Below, piece by piece: positions 32,888-40,920 of a stretch of DNA of 64,000 bases; the first letter of the stretch is position 1; each line of letters opens with the position of its first letter. The position numbers were made by a program, and so were the translations under genes. The stretch is from Nocardioides lianchengensis. GTDB taxonomy: Bacteria; Actinomycetota; Actinomycetes; Propionibacteriales; Nocardioidaceae. The stretch spans positions 122,663 through 186,662 of the forward strand of contig NZ_FMZM01000009.1 in NCBI RefSeq assembly GCF_900101465.1. The letters run 5' to 3'. Below the pieces are notes generated by a model that saw nothing but the letters and a program-made list of their open reading frames with translations, did no database searches and was not told the DNA's origin.

Positions 32888-33537
32888 GCGAGACCGCGAC
32901 CGACGAAGAGCAGCCCGAAGGCCACCAGCACGACCACCCCGATCGCGCGGTTGTGGGCGAGCAGCCAGCCGGTCGCGTCCCGCAGCCACCGACGACCCCG
33001 TCTCCCCGCGACGACGAACACCAGCGTCGGTACGGCGAAGTCGAGCATGCTCGCCGCCAGCAGCAGCCCCACCCCGCCCAGCCGGGCACCGGTCCCGGCG
33101 TCGGAGGTCAGGACGATCCCGAGACCGGACGCGAGGATGGCGATGTTGGGGTTCACCGCGGCCAGCAGCAGCCCGGCCCCGACCACCAGGCGCGGCGCCG
33201 GGTCGCGCAGACGCACCACCCAGCCCGGCGGCGATCCGGTCCGTGCCGGCGAGTGCGCCCACGACCACGCCCCGGCGGCCAGGAACAGCACGCCGGCCCC
33301 CAGGCTGATCCCGCCGCGGGCGGTCGACGGGTCGTCGGTCGTCGTACCCGCGGCCTCGCCGAGGGCGAGCACCAGCACCGAGACGCCGGCGTAGACGGCC
33401 AGGAACGAGCCGGCGAGGGCCGCGACGTTGCGGAACGGGTGCGACGACCCGAGCAGGAGCAGGCACGCGACGACCGCGGCAGGCGTGACCAGCAGCCCGA
33501 GCATCTCGGGGACCAGCTGCGTCGCGAGCTCCCACAC
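32872..33537 (-). CDS. GAP (Sap/LysE-like) family membrane protein 2
   Basis: 221 residues from GTG 33537. LVTPAAVVACLLLLGSSHPFRN in helix 1 and LLLAAVNPNIAILASGLGIVL in helix 4 match GAP 1 at 30668. A GTG at 33576 would start inside palindrome site 3 and is unlikely. With GTG 33537 the -10 GACGGT (33549-33544) places transcription start on the start codon. Confidence 0.78.
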   Translation of the reverse strand: MWELATQLVPEMLGLLVTPAAVVACLLLLGSSHPFRNVAALAGSFLAVYAGVSVLVLALGEAAGTTTDDPSTARGGISLGAGVLFLAAGAWSWAHSPARTGSPPGWVVRLRDPAPRLVVGAGLLLAAVNPNIAILASGLGIVLTSDAGTGARLGGVGLLLAASMLDFAVPTLVFVVAGRRGRRWLRDATGWLLAHNRAIGVVVLVAFGLLFVGRGLAQLAG

Positions 33538-33572
33538 GGTCCGACCGTCGTCCGGCCGGGCGGCGTCCGGCG

Positions 33573-33589
33573 TCACCTGTTCCGGGGGA
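33573..33589. promoter_or_regulatory. 17-bp palindrome, site 3 (variant)
   Basis: TCACCTGTTCCGGGGGA. 38 nt to GTG 33627 (+, -10 TAGCCT at 33613) and 36 nt to GTG 33537 (-, -10 GACGGT). Confidence 0.7.
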
Positions 33590-33626
33590 ACTGCCCGCCC
33601 GTACGACGGACCTAGCCTCCCGCGAG

Positions 33627-35318
33627 GTGAGGCTCCTCGCGCCGTCGTTCACGGCCTACCCGCGCTCCTGGCTGCGCCCCGACCTGGTCGCCGGGCTGAC
33701 CGTGTGGGCGGTGCTGGTGCCCGAGTCGCTCGCCTACGCCACCATCGCCGGGGTCTCCCCCGTCGTCGGCCTGTACGCCGCCGTGCCGGCCCTCGTCCTG
33801 TACGCCGTCGTGGGGTCCTCGCGGCACCTGGTGGTCGCCCCCATGTCGGCCACCGCCGCGCTGTCCGCGGGGGTGGTCGCGACCGTGTCGGGGGGCGCCG
33901 CCGACGCCGCCGCGCTGACCGCCGGCCTCGCGCTGGCCACCGGCCTGGTCGCGGTGGCCGCGGGGGCGCTGCGGCTGGGGTTCCTGGCATCGTTCATCTC
34001 CGAGCCGGTCCTCAAGGGCTTCATCATCGGGCTCGCGCTGACCATCATGATCGGCCAGCTGCCCGCGCTGGTCGGCGTCGACAAGGGCTCGGGCAGCTTC
34101 TTCGAGAAGCTCTGGGACCTCCTCACCCACCTCGGCGACGCCGAAGCCCTGGCCGTCGCGGTCGGGCTCGGCAGCCTGGCGGCGCTGCTGGCGCTCCGAC
34201 GGTTCGTCCCGCTGCTGCCCGGCTCGCTGGTGGTCGCGCTGGCCTCCATCGGGCTGGTCGCCGTCCTCGGGCTCGACGACGACGGCCTCGACATCGTCGG
34301 CCACATCGACTCGGGCCTGCCGGTGCTCGGGCTCCCGGACCTGGGCCGCGGCGAGGTCGCCGACCTGCTCGCGGGTGCCGTCGGCGTGATGCTGGTCGGG
34401 TTCGCCGAGGGCCTCGGCGCCGCCAAGACGTACGCCGCCCGCAGCGGCTACGACATCGACCCCGACCGGGAGCTCCTCGGCCTCGGCGCCGCGAACCTCG
34501 GCGCCGGTCTCACCTCGGGGATGGTCGTCAACGGGAGCCTGTCGAAGACCGCCGTCAACGGCTCGGCCGGAGCCCGCAGCCAGGTCTCCGGCCTGACCGC
34601 GGCCGCGCTCACGGTGGTCACGCTGCTGTTCCTGACCGGCCTCTTCGAGCAGCTGCCGGAGGCCACGCTGGCCGCGGTCGTGGTCGCCGCGGTGGTCGAG
34701 CTGGTCGACGTGGCCTCGCTCCGGCGGCTGTGGCGGGTCCAGACCGGCCGGCTCTCGCGGGTCTACCGGGTGACCAGCCGGGCCGACTTCTTCGCCGCCG
34801 TCGCGGCCCTCCTCGGCGTGCTCGTGTTCGACACCCTGCCCGGGCTGGTCATCGGGATCGCGGTGTCGCTGACCCTGCTGCTCGCCCGCACCTCGCGGCC
34901 GCACGTCGTCCCGCTCGCTCCGGTCGGTGCCGGGCCGGACCGGCCGTGGGTCGACGCGGCACGCCACCGGGGCTACCCCACCGTGCCGGGGGTGCTCGTC
35001 GTCCGGGTCGAGGCGCCGCTGCTGTTCGCCAACGCCGACTACGTCCGCACCCGGGTCCGCGCTCTGGCCGCCGACGTCCCCGGCCTGCGCCTGGTCGTCC
35101 TCGACGGCCGCTCGACGCCGTCGGTCGACGTCACCGCCGCCCAGATGCTGGTCCAGCTCCGGTCCGACCTGCGCCGCGACGGCGCCGAGCTCGCGCTCGC
35201 CGAGGACATCGGCCAGGTCCGCGACGTGCTCGCGACCGCCGAGCCCGAGGGCGAGCCGCCGCTGCACCCCACCATCGAGGCGGCGATCGCGGCCCCGCCG
35301 TTCACCAGGAACGGGTGA
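33627..35318 (+). CDS. SulP-family anion transporter 2 with STAS domain
   Basis: 563 residues. WLRPDLVAGLTVWAVLVPESLAYATIAGVSPVVGLYA at the start, SGMVVNGSLSKTAVNGSAGARSQVSG near 300, then a STAS domain (GVLVVRVEAPLLFANADYVRTRV; LVVLDGRSTPSVDVTAAQML). Putative sulfate or bicarbonate carrier. First gene of an operon with two DUF1269 genes and the DUF7144 remnant. Leaderless GTG. Confidence 0.93.
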   Translation: MRLLAPSFTAYPRSWLRPDLVAGLTVWAVLVPESLAYATIAGVSPVVGLYAAVPALVLYAVVGSSRHLVVAPMSATAALSAGVVATVSGGAADAAALTAGLALATGLVAVAAGALRLGFLASFISEPVLKGFIIGLALTIMIGQLPALVGVDKGSGSFFEKLWDLLTHLGDAEALAVAVGLGSLAALLALRRFVPLLPGSLVVALASIGLVAVLGLDDDGLDIVGHIDSGLPVLGLPDLGRGEVADLLAGAVGVMLVGFAEGLGAAKTYAARSGYDIDPDRELLGLGAANLGAGLTSGMVVNGSLSKTAVNGSAGARSQVSGLTAAALTVVTLLFLTGLFEQLPEATLAAVVVAAVVELVDVASLRRLWRVQTGRLSRVYRVTSRADFFAAVAALLGVLVFDTLPGLVIGIAVSLTLLLARTSRPHVVPLAPVGAGPDRPWVDAARHRGYPTVPGVLVVRVEAPLLFANADYVRTRVRALAADVPGLRLVVLDGRSTPSVDVTAAQMLVQLRSDLRRDGAELALAEDIGQVRDVLATAEPEGEPPLHPTIEAAIAAPPFTRNG

Positions 35319-35386
35319 GCCGGGCCCGTCGTACCACGACGTGGACTCGGGGCCAGGAAACGCCACCACGAGCGAGGAGCACGGTC

Positions 35387-35884
35387 ATGGCCCAAGCGAC
35401 ACTCACGGTCTGGAAGTTCAACGACCCCGACGGGGCCGAGCGAGCCTCGCAGACCCTGCAGACCCTCGCGACCGAGGGCGTCATCACGCTCCACGACGCG
35501 GCCACCGTGTCGTGGGAGGTCGGCAAGAAGAAGCCGAAGACCCGCCAGCTCGCGTCCACCACCGGCGCCGGCGCCCTCGGAGGCGGCTTCTGGGGGCTGC
35601 TGTTCGGCCTGATCTTCTTCGTCCCGCTGCTGGGCGCCGCCCTGGGCGCCGCCACCGGCGCGCTCGCCGGGTCGCTGTCGGACGCCGGCATCGACGACCG
35701 GTTCATCAACAGGGTGCGCGACCAGGTCACCCCCGGCACCTCGGCCCTGTTCGTGATGACCTCCGACGTCGTCGTCGACAAGGTGAAGGACGCGTTCGCG
35801 GGCCACGCCCCCGACGACCTGATCTTCACCAACCTCAGCGACGACCAGGAGGCCGCGCTCCGGGACGTGTTCGCGGCCGCCTGA
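35387..35884 (+). CDS. DUF1269 membrane protein 1
   Basis: 165 residues. Start ATLTVWKFNDPDGAERASQTL, then TLHDAATVSWEVGKKKPKTRQ, a glycine-rich two-segment hydrophobic hairpin (LGGGFWGLLFGLIFF...), and a soluble C-terminus (TPGTSALFVMTSDVVVDKV). This is the DUF1269 pattern. GAGGAG site before ATG 35387. Paralogous to the next gene. Function unknown; often seen with stress genes. Confidence 0.88.
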   Translation: MAQATLTVWKFNDPDGAERASQTLQTLATEGVITLHDAATVSWEVGKKKPKTRQLASTTGAGALGGGFWGLLFGLIFFVPLLGAALGAATGALAGSLSDAGIDDRFINRVRDQVTPGTSALFVMTSDVVVDKVKDAFAGHAPDDLIFTNLSDDQEAALRDVFAAA

Positions 35885-35904
35885 GTGGATCCGGGGCGAG
35901 AGCC

Positions 35905-36480
35905 GTGAAGGACGACGAGAGGCAGCGCGCCTACCGGAGCCCGGCGCTCACGGTGTGGCGCTACGACACCCCACTCGGGGCGGACGCCGGCGCCGTACGG
36001 CTCAAGAGCCTGCAGGAGCGGGACGCCCTCACCGTCCACGACGCCATCACGGTCGCCTGGATGCCGGGGGCGCACCAGCCGCGGATCGGCCACCTGCGCC
36101 ACACCACCGCCGGCGCTGCCGGCAAGGGGTCGGTCCTCGGAGCACTCATCGGCACGCTCGTCCTCGCCCCGGCCGTCGGCGCGGCGGCCGGGGCCGGGGT
36201 CGCCGCGCTCGCCCAGCGGCTGCGCGGCACCGGCATCGACCAGCAGTTCCTCGAAGAGGTCATCGGTCACCTGGAGCCCGGCTCGTCCGCCCTGCTGGTG
36301 CTGACCAGCGATGCCGACCTCGACCACGTCCGCCCCGTCGTCGAGCGCGGCATCGCGCGCGGCGACGTGGTCCTCCTGCACGCCCGGCTCGCCGAGGACG
36401 CCCCCGCGGCCCTGCGCGCGGTCGTCGCCGACCTCGCGCCCCGCGACGCGTCGGACCCCCGAGAAGGAGAATCCCGATGA
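35905..36480 (+). CDS. DUF1269 membrane protein 2
   Basis: 191 residues. Same order as its neighbour: PALTVWRYDTPLGADAGAVRL, LTVHDAITVAWMPG, a Gly/Ala hydrophobic hairpin, FLEEVIGHLEPGSSALLVLTSDADLDHV. GTG 35905, 20 bp after the first copy: a tandem duplication that has diverged. Its stop overlaps the ATG of the DUF7144 remnant. Confidence 0.85.
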   Translation: MKDDERQRAYRSPALTVWRYDTPLGADAGAVRLKSLQERDALTVHDAITVAWMPGAHQPRIGHLRHTTAGAAGKGSVLGALIGTLVLAPAVGAAAGAGVAALAQRLRGTGIDQQFLEEVIGHLEPGSSALLVLTSDADLDHVRPVVERGIARGDVVLLHARLAEDAPAALRAVVADLAPRDASDPREGESR

Positions 36481-36663
36481 CCAGCACCCACGCCCCCGGA
36501 AGCGGCGACCCGGCCTGGGTCGACCCCGAGGACCGCGGACTCGCGTACGGCGTCGGCGCCTTCGCCGGCGTCCTGCTCGCCGCCTTCGCGTCGATGAAGC
36601 TGCTGGAGGGCCTTCAACGCACTGGTCGTGTGGGCGCTCGCCAGCCAGCTGCGCAGCCGCTGA
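36477..36663 (+). pseudogene. DUF7144-like membrane protein with internal deletion
   Basis: Begins normally at ATG 36477 (overlapping the DUF1269 stop) and reads the first helix GAFAGVLLAAFASMKLLEG, matching GTTAFAGVMLA...ILEG of the intact gene at 36748. At about 36610 it jumps into the sequence for the last 16 residues (FNALVVWALASQLRSR, stop 36661-36663) in the +1 frame, equal to FNILVIWALCRQL at the intact gene's end. About 80 codons are missing. The unshifted frame runs on to 36710, into palindrome site 4. Confidence 0.85.
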
Positions 36664-36693
36664 GCTCCTTGTTCTGGCGCTCGCGGGCCGGGG

Positions 36694-36710
36694 TCACCCG
36701 AAGCGGGTGA
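36694..36710. promoter_or_regulatory. 17-bp palindrome, site 4 (perfect)
   Basis: TCACCCGAAGCGGGTGA. 38 nt to ATG 36748; -10 TAGCGT at 36734. Serves a single, rightward gene. Confidence 0.85.
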
Positions 36711-36747
36711 GCATCCGGGCCGGGTGCCGCTCCTAGCGTCCGTCGCC

Positions 36748-37167
36748 ATGAGCACCCATACGTCCGGTCGGGCCCACGACCACTCGACGAGCGGCCTGGT
36801 CGCCCTCGGCACCACCGCCTTCGCCGGCGTCATGCTGGCCACCGTCGCCCTCTTCCAGATCCTGGAGGGCATCGCCGCCATCGGCGAGGACAGCGTCTTC
36901 GTCACCGGCCTCGACTACGTCTACAAGCTCGACGTCACGACCTGGGGCTGGATCCACCTCGTGGTCGGCGTGATCGGCCTGGCCACCGCCGTCGGCATCC
37001 TTGCGGCGCAGGCCTGGGGGTACGTCGCCGGCATCGCGATCGCGACCGTCGGGGCAGTCACCAACTTCGCGTTCCTGCCGTTCTACCCGTTCTGGTCGAT
37101 CGTGGTCCTGTCGTTCAACATCCTGGTCATCTGGGCGCTGTGCCGGCAGCTCGGCGCCGCGAAGTAG
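36748..37167 (+). CDS. DUF7144-like four-helix membrane protein
   Basis: 139 residues, four helices: GLVALGTTAFAGVMLATVALFQILEG; WIHLVVGVIGLATAVGILAAQAW; GIAIATVGAVTNFAFLPFYPFWSIVVLSFNILVIWAL. The first helix's FQILEG and the FLPFYPFW turn are typical of this family. Probably leaderless or nearly so (predicted start 36746-36748). Intact paralogue of the remnant just upstream. Confidence 0.82.
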   Translation: MSTHTSGRAHDHSTSGLVALGTTAFAGVMLATVALFQILEGIAAIGEDSVFVTGLDYVYKLDVTTWGWIHLVVGVIGLATAVGILAAQAWGYVAGIAIATVGAVTNFAFLPFYPFWSIVVLSFNILVIWALCRQLGAAK

Positions 37168-37394
37168 CCGGGCGGTACAAGATTGCACGACCCACGAGGG
37201 GGTGACGGCGCCGCGAGAGCGGCTTACCCTCGTGATTGCCGAGGATGGGGCCCCGGCACACGTGCACGGCTCGGGGGCGAGGGCCTGGCACCGACCAGCG
37301 TGACCACTGTGTTGACCCGGCTCGTGGCGGGCTCGACGCACTGGGGGGATGCATCGGCACGTACGACCGGGCGGCTCCGGCGAAGGGCTGCCCC

Positions 37395-40016
37395 ATGATC
37401 TCCTCCCCATTCCCCACCACCCCGTTCCCACCCGTCCGCGTAGGACCGCGGCTGCCGCGCACCTACGTCCCCCGCGCCTCGTTCTGGGCCCAGCTCGACG
37501 AGGCGACCCGGGGCCCGGTGACGCTGGTCGTCGCACCTGCCGGAGCCGGGAAGACCCTCGGCGTCGGCGGCTGGCTGGACCGACGTGCGGCACCGGCCCG
37601 CTGGGTCACCGCCGACGTGAGCTGGGACTCCGGCCGGTTCCGGAGCCTGCTGGCCCCCGGCTCGCCCGGGCTCCTGGTCGTCGACGACGCCCACCTGCTG
37701 CCGCCGTCCGCGGTGGGCCTGATCGACGAGCGGCTCAGCCAGGACCCCGAGTCCCTGCGCGTCCTGCTCCTCAGCCGGTGGGACCTGCGTCTTCGGCGAC
37801 TGGTCCCGGAGCTCCTCGGCCACCTCACGGTCCTGCGCGGCGACGTGCTCCGCCTGGACGAGCCCGAGTCCGCGGCGATGGTGGCCGCGCACGCCCGGAC
37901 CCAGGACCCCGAGGTGGTGGCGACCATCGGTGCCCACGCCCAGGGCTGGTGCGCCGCCGTCGTCCTGATGTCGCGCGCCGTCGCGACCGCGCCCGACCCG
38001 GCCGCGGCCGCCCGCCGCTACGCCGGCATCGACGCCCGGGTCGCCGACCGGGTCGCCAGCGAGGTGTTCTCCGCCCTCCGCCCGCCCGAGCGGCACCTGC
38101 TGCTGTGCGTGGCCCCCGAGGGCGAGGTGTCGGTCTCGACCGCCCGTCACCTCTCGCACGACCCGCGTGCCGGCGAGATCCTCGACGACCTGGAGACCAC
38201 CGGCCTCCTGGTGACCCGCGTCGGGAGCGACGACGGCTCCGACCGCCGGCGCCCCGGCTGGTCCGACGAGCACGACCCGCGCTACCGGATCCACCCGCTC
38301 CTGGCCGAGGTGATCCGGCGGCGGATGGCCGCGGGCGGCGTCGACGTCGCCCAGGCCCGCTCGACCGTGGTCCGGGCCGTCGGCCTCGACATCGAGCGCG
38401 GCGAGACCGCGCGCGCGTTCGACCGGCTGGTGGCCGTCCACGAGCACGGCCGGGCCGCCGACCTGCTGGCGGCCGAGGGCGTCACGATGGTGATGCGCGG
38501 GCAGGGCGACGCCGTCGCCCGCTTCGTCCGGGCCCACCCCGACGTCGTCGCCGACCATCCCGGCACCTGGTTCCCGATCGCCGTCGAGCGCTGGGTGGGC
38601 AGCGACGTGGAGAGCGCCCGGCACTGGATGGACCGGGTGCTGCGGGCGGAGACGCCGGGGCCCGGGGCGGCCCGCAACGTGTGCGGGCGGGTGGCCTGCC
38701 TCCGGCTGATGCGGGCCCGGCTGGGCCTGGAGCCGCTCGGCCCGGCCGTCGAGCACGCCCGCGAGGTGGTCCGGGCGTCGCAGCGCGACGGCCTCAACGA
38801 CGACGTGATGCCGCAGCTGCTGACCGAGCTCGGCATCACCCAGAACTGGACCGGCGACCTGGTCCGGGCCCAGGCCGACCTGAGCACGGCCATCGGCCTG
38901 TGCCGCAGCCGGGAGCTGCCGGTCCTGGCCATATCGGCGGCCACCCACCTCGCGATGACCGAGTACATGGCGGGCCGGGAGCGGTCCGGGCGGCAGGTCG
39001 CCACCGAGGCGGTCGGGATGCTCGGCGACGCGCTGCCGTGGCGGCCCCGCTTCGCCTGCGACCGGGCCGGGCTGGTGCTGCTCCTCACCGAGCTGGTCGA
39101 CGTGCCCTGGACCCAGGAGCCCATCGACGTGCCGGACACGCCGCCGCCGGCGCACACGGCCGACCTGTGCACGCGGTTCTGGATGCGCGTGCGCGACGCC
39201 CGCCTCGCGCTCCGGGCCGGATCGGTCTCCCGCGCCGAGCAGATCCTGGAGACCCCACTCGACCTCCCGGTCGGGATCGACCAGCTCCCCGAGCACCTGC
39301 GGGTCGTGACCCTCGTCGAGCGGGCCTTCCTCGCCGCCCTGGCCACCGACGGCGACACCATCAAGGCCTGCGAGCAGGACCTCGTCGCCCTGGCGGCGAC
39401 CCGGGAGGCGGCGCTGGCCGCGGGCCTGCGGGCGGACCTCGACGGGGACCTGCGGCGGGCCGCGTCCCTGTTCGCGACCGCCGCGTCCGGGGTCGGTCGC
39501 TCGCAGCCACCCGTCCGCGAGCTCGCTCTCGTCTGCGAGGCGCAGACCCTGGACGCGCTGGGCGACCGCGACCTCGCGCTCCGGCGGCTGCAGGAGGCGG
39601 CGTCCGCGACCGACGTACGACGCAATGCCGTCCCCTTCCTCGGCTGGACGCGCCACGGCACGCCCGTCGCGCCGCTGCTGCGGCAGCTGGCGGAGCAGCC
39701 GGTCTCGCCCTGGGTGCGGGAGCTCGCCGACGCCGCCGGGAGCCGGACCGACGCCGTCGCGGTCTACGCGACCACGACGGCCACGCCCCAGGAGCGCGAG
39801 CGGATCATCGGCGACCGGGTCCTGCCGGTGCTGAGCCCCCGCGAGCGCGACGTGCTCCACGAACTGGCCCGCGGGTCCACCTACGCCGACATCGCGGTCA
39901 ACCTGTTCGTCTCCGAGAACACGGTCAAGACCCACGTGTCCAGCCTCTACTCGAAGCTCGCCGCCAACCGGCGCAGCGAGGCCCTCGCCGTCGCCCGGAG
40001 CCTGCACCTCCTCTAG
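37395..40016 (+). CDS. LAL/MalT-like LuxR-family ATPase regulator
   Basis: 873 residues. N-terminal STAND-type ATPase: Walker A APAGAGKT near residue 51 and Walker B LLVVDDAHLL near 94. A central region of helical repeats follows, and the last 65 residues are a LuxR helix-turn-helix (LSPRERDVLHELARGSTYADIAVNLFVSENTVKTHVSSLYSKL). Such proteins bind palindromes as activators after ligand- and ATP-driven assembly. It lies at the centre of the palindrome cluster and is the only DNA-binding protein there, so it is my candidate regulator. Its own upstream region (37168-37394) has only a degenerate match (37313-37329). Confidence 0.92.
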   Translation: MISSPFPTTPFPPVRVGPRLPRTYVPRASFWAQLDEATRGPVTLVVAPAGAGKTLGVGGWLDRRAAPARWVTADVSWDSGRFRSLLAPGSPGLLVVDDAHLLPPSAVGLIDERLSQDPESLRVLLLSRWDLRLRRLVPELLGHLTVLRGDVLRLDEPESAAMVAAHARTQDPEVVATIGAHAQGWCAAVVLMSRAVATAPDPAAAARRYAGIDARVADRVASEVFSALRPPERHLLLCVAPEGEVSVSTARHLSHDPRAGEILDDLETTGLLVTRVGSDDGSDRRRPGWSDEHDPRYRIHPLLAEVIRRRMAAGGVDVAQARSTVVRAVGLDIERGETARAFDRLVAVHEHGRAADLLAAEGVTMVMRGQGDAVARFVRAHPDVVADHPGTWFPIAVERWVGSDVESARHWMDRVLRAETPGPGAARNVCGRVACLRLMRARLGLEPLGPAVEHAREVVRASQRDGLNDDVMPQLLTELGITQNWTGDLVRAQADLSTAIGLCRSRELPVLAISAATHLAMTEYMAGRERSGRQVATEAVGMLGDALPWRPRFACDRAGLVLLLTELVDVPWTQEPIDVPDTPPPAHTADLCTRFWMRVRDARLALRAGSVSRAEQILETPLDLPVGIDQLPEHLRVVTLVERAFLAALATDGDTIKACEQDLVALAATREAALAAGLRADLDGDLRRAASLFATAASGVGRSQPPVRELALVCEAQTLDALGDRDLALRRLQEAASATDVRRNAVPFLGWTRHGTPVAPLLRQLAEQPVSPWVRELADAAGSRTDAVAVYATTTATPQERERIIGDRVLPVLSPRERDVLHELARGSTYADIAVNLFVSENTVKTHVSSLYSKLAANRRSEALAVARSLHLL

Positions 40017-40018
40017 CA

Positions 40019-40183
40019 CTAGGAGAGGAGCAGGACCATCACCTGGTACGTCGCCCACGCCAGCGCGCTGGCCACCCCGCCGACGAGGGCGGCCAGCAGC
40101 GCGACGGCCGCCACCCCCTCGAGCAGGGTGCGGACCTGGCCGGGGTCGCGGTCGACGGGACGCGGGAGCGGGTGGGTCGACAC
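40019..40183 (-). CDS. Small single-helix membrane protein
   Basis: 54 residues from GTG 40183: basic N-terminal half, then one long hydrophobic helix (EGVAAVALLAALVGGVASALAWATYQVMVLLL). The start lies 35 nt from palindrome site 5, exactly the spacing of the other regulated genes, which supports it as real. Its stop is 2 bp from the LAL gene stop, tail to tail. Confidence 0.65.
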   Translation of the reverse strand: MSTHPLPRPVDRDPGQVRTLLEGVAAVALLAALVGGVASALAWATYQVMVLLLS

Positions 40184-40217
40184 GGCGCCAGCGTCCGGCG
40201 ACCGCGGCGGTCCCGGT

Positions 40218-40234
40218 CCACCCGTTTCGGGCGA
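40218..40234. promoter_or_regulatory. 17-bp palindrome, site 5
   Basis: CCACCCGTTTCGGGCGA. 35 nt to GTG 40183 (-) and 63 nt to GTG 40297 (+, CAGGCT at 40257 as -10, leader with GGGAGG). Confidence 0.7.
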
Positions 40235-40296
40235 ACCCGCCACCGCGGTCCGGTCGCAGGCTGACCGGACCCGTTCCCCGAGCCGGGAGGCCCGCC

Positions 40297-40920
40297 GTGT
40301 CCCACTCCGCCGAGATCCACCCTGCAGAGAACGACACCGACCCCTCCCTGCCGTACGGCGCGGTGCCGCCCGGAGCCCGCATGCTGGCCGACCACTGGGG
40401 CCTGGTCCTCGCCTACGGCCTCGTCACCCTCGGCGTCGGGGTCGTCCTGGCGGCCTGGCCGGACGAGACCCTGAAGGTGCTCGCGGTGCTGGTCGGGATC
40501 CAGTTCCTGGTCTCCGGCGTGGTCCGGATCGTCGCGGCCATCGGGGGCGCCGGCGCGATGGACGGCGGGGTCCGGGCCCTGGTCGGGCTGTCGGGCGCCC
40601 TGGCCCTGATCGTCGGGTTGCTGTGCCTGCGCGACCCGCTGCAGACGGTCGTGGCGATCGGCATCCTGCTCGGCGCCTGGTGGCTGGTCTCCGGGGTCGT
40701 CGACGTGATCGCCGCGATCGTGTCGCCGGTGCCGGGCCGCCGCGGGTGGGACATCGCGACCGGCATCCTCTCGGTGCTGGCCGGTGGCTTCCTGCTGGCC
40801 TACCCCGACCTGTCCCTCGGCGTGTTCGTCCTGGTCGCCTGCGTCTGGCTCCTCGCGACCGGACTCGCGGCCGTGGCCACCGCGTTCGTGCTGCGTTCGG
40901 CGCGCCCCCGTGGAGCCTGA
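40297..40920 (+). CDS. HdeD-family (DUF308) membrane protein
   Basis: 207 residues, six helices arranged as three repeated pairs; LGVGVVLAAWPDETLKVLAVLVGIQFLVSGVVRIV is the DUF308 repeat, and it recurs at ALALIVGLLCLRDPLQTVV and GGFLLAYPDLSLGVFVL. E. coli HdeD protects against acid at high density. GTG with GGGAGG site. Overlaps the next gene by 11 bp. Confidence 0.88.
   Translation: MSHSAEIHPAENDTDPSLPYGAVPPGARMLADHWGLVLAYGLVTLGVGVVLAAWPDETLKVLAVLVGIQFLVSGVVRIVAAIGGAGAMDGGVRALVGLSGALALIVGLLCLRDPLQTVVAIGILLGAWWLVSGVVDVIAAIVSPVPGRRGWDIATGILSVLAGGFLLAYPDLSLGVFVLVACVWLLATGLAAVATAFVLRSARPRGA

Noticed and set aside
33538..33576. GTG 33576 as start of the second GAP-family gene
   Set aside because: It lies inside palindrome site 3; GTG 33537 gives the regulon spacing and keeps the first helix intact.
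37313..37329. A tenth palindrome site upstream of the LAL gene
   Set aside because: The left half fits 6 of 7 bases but the right half is poor, and the 66-nt distance is outside the observed classes. Kept only as a degenerate candidate.
37224..40382. A 1052-codon antisense open frame over the LAL regulator, and similar long frames over ppc, uvrA, jetC and the sulfatase
   Set aside because: Products are Arg/Gly/Pro-rich and match no family. In DNA of this GC content, stop codons are rare on the wrong strand.
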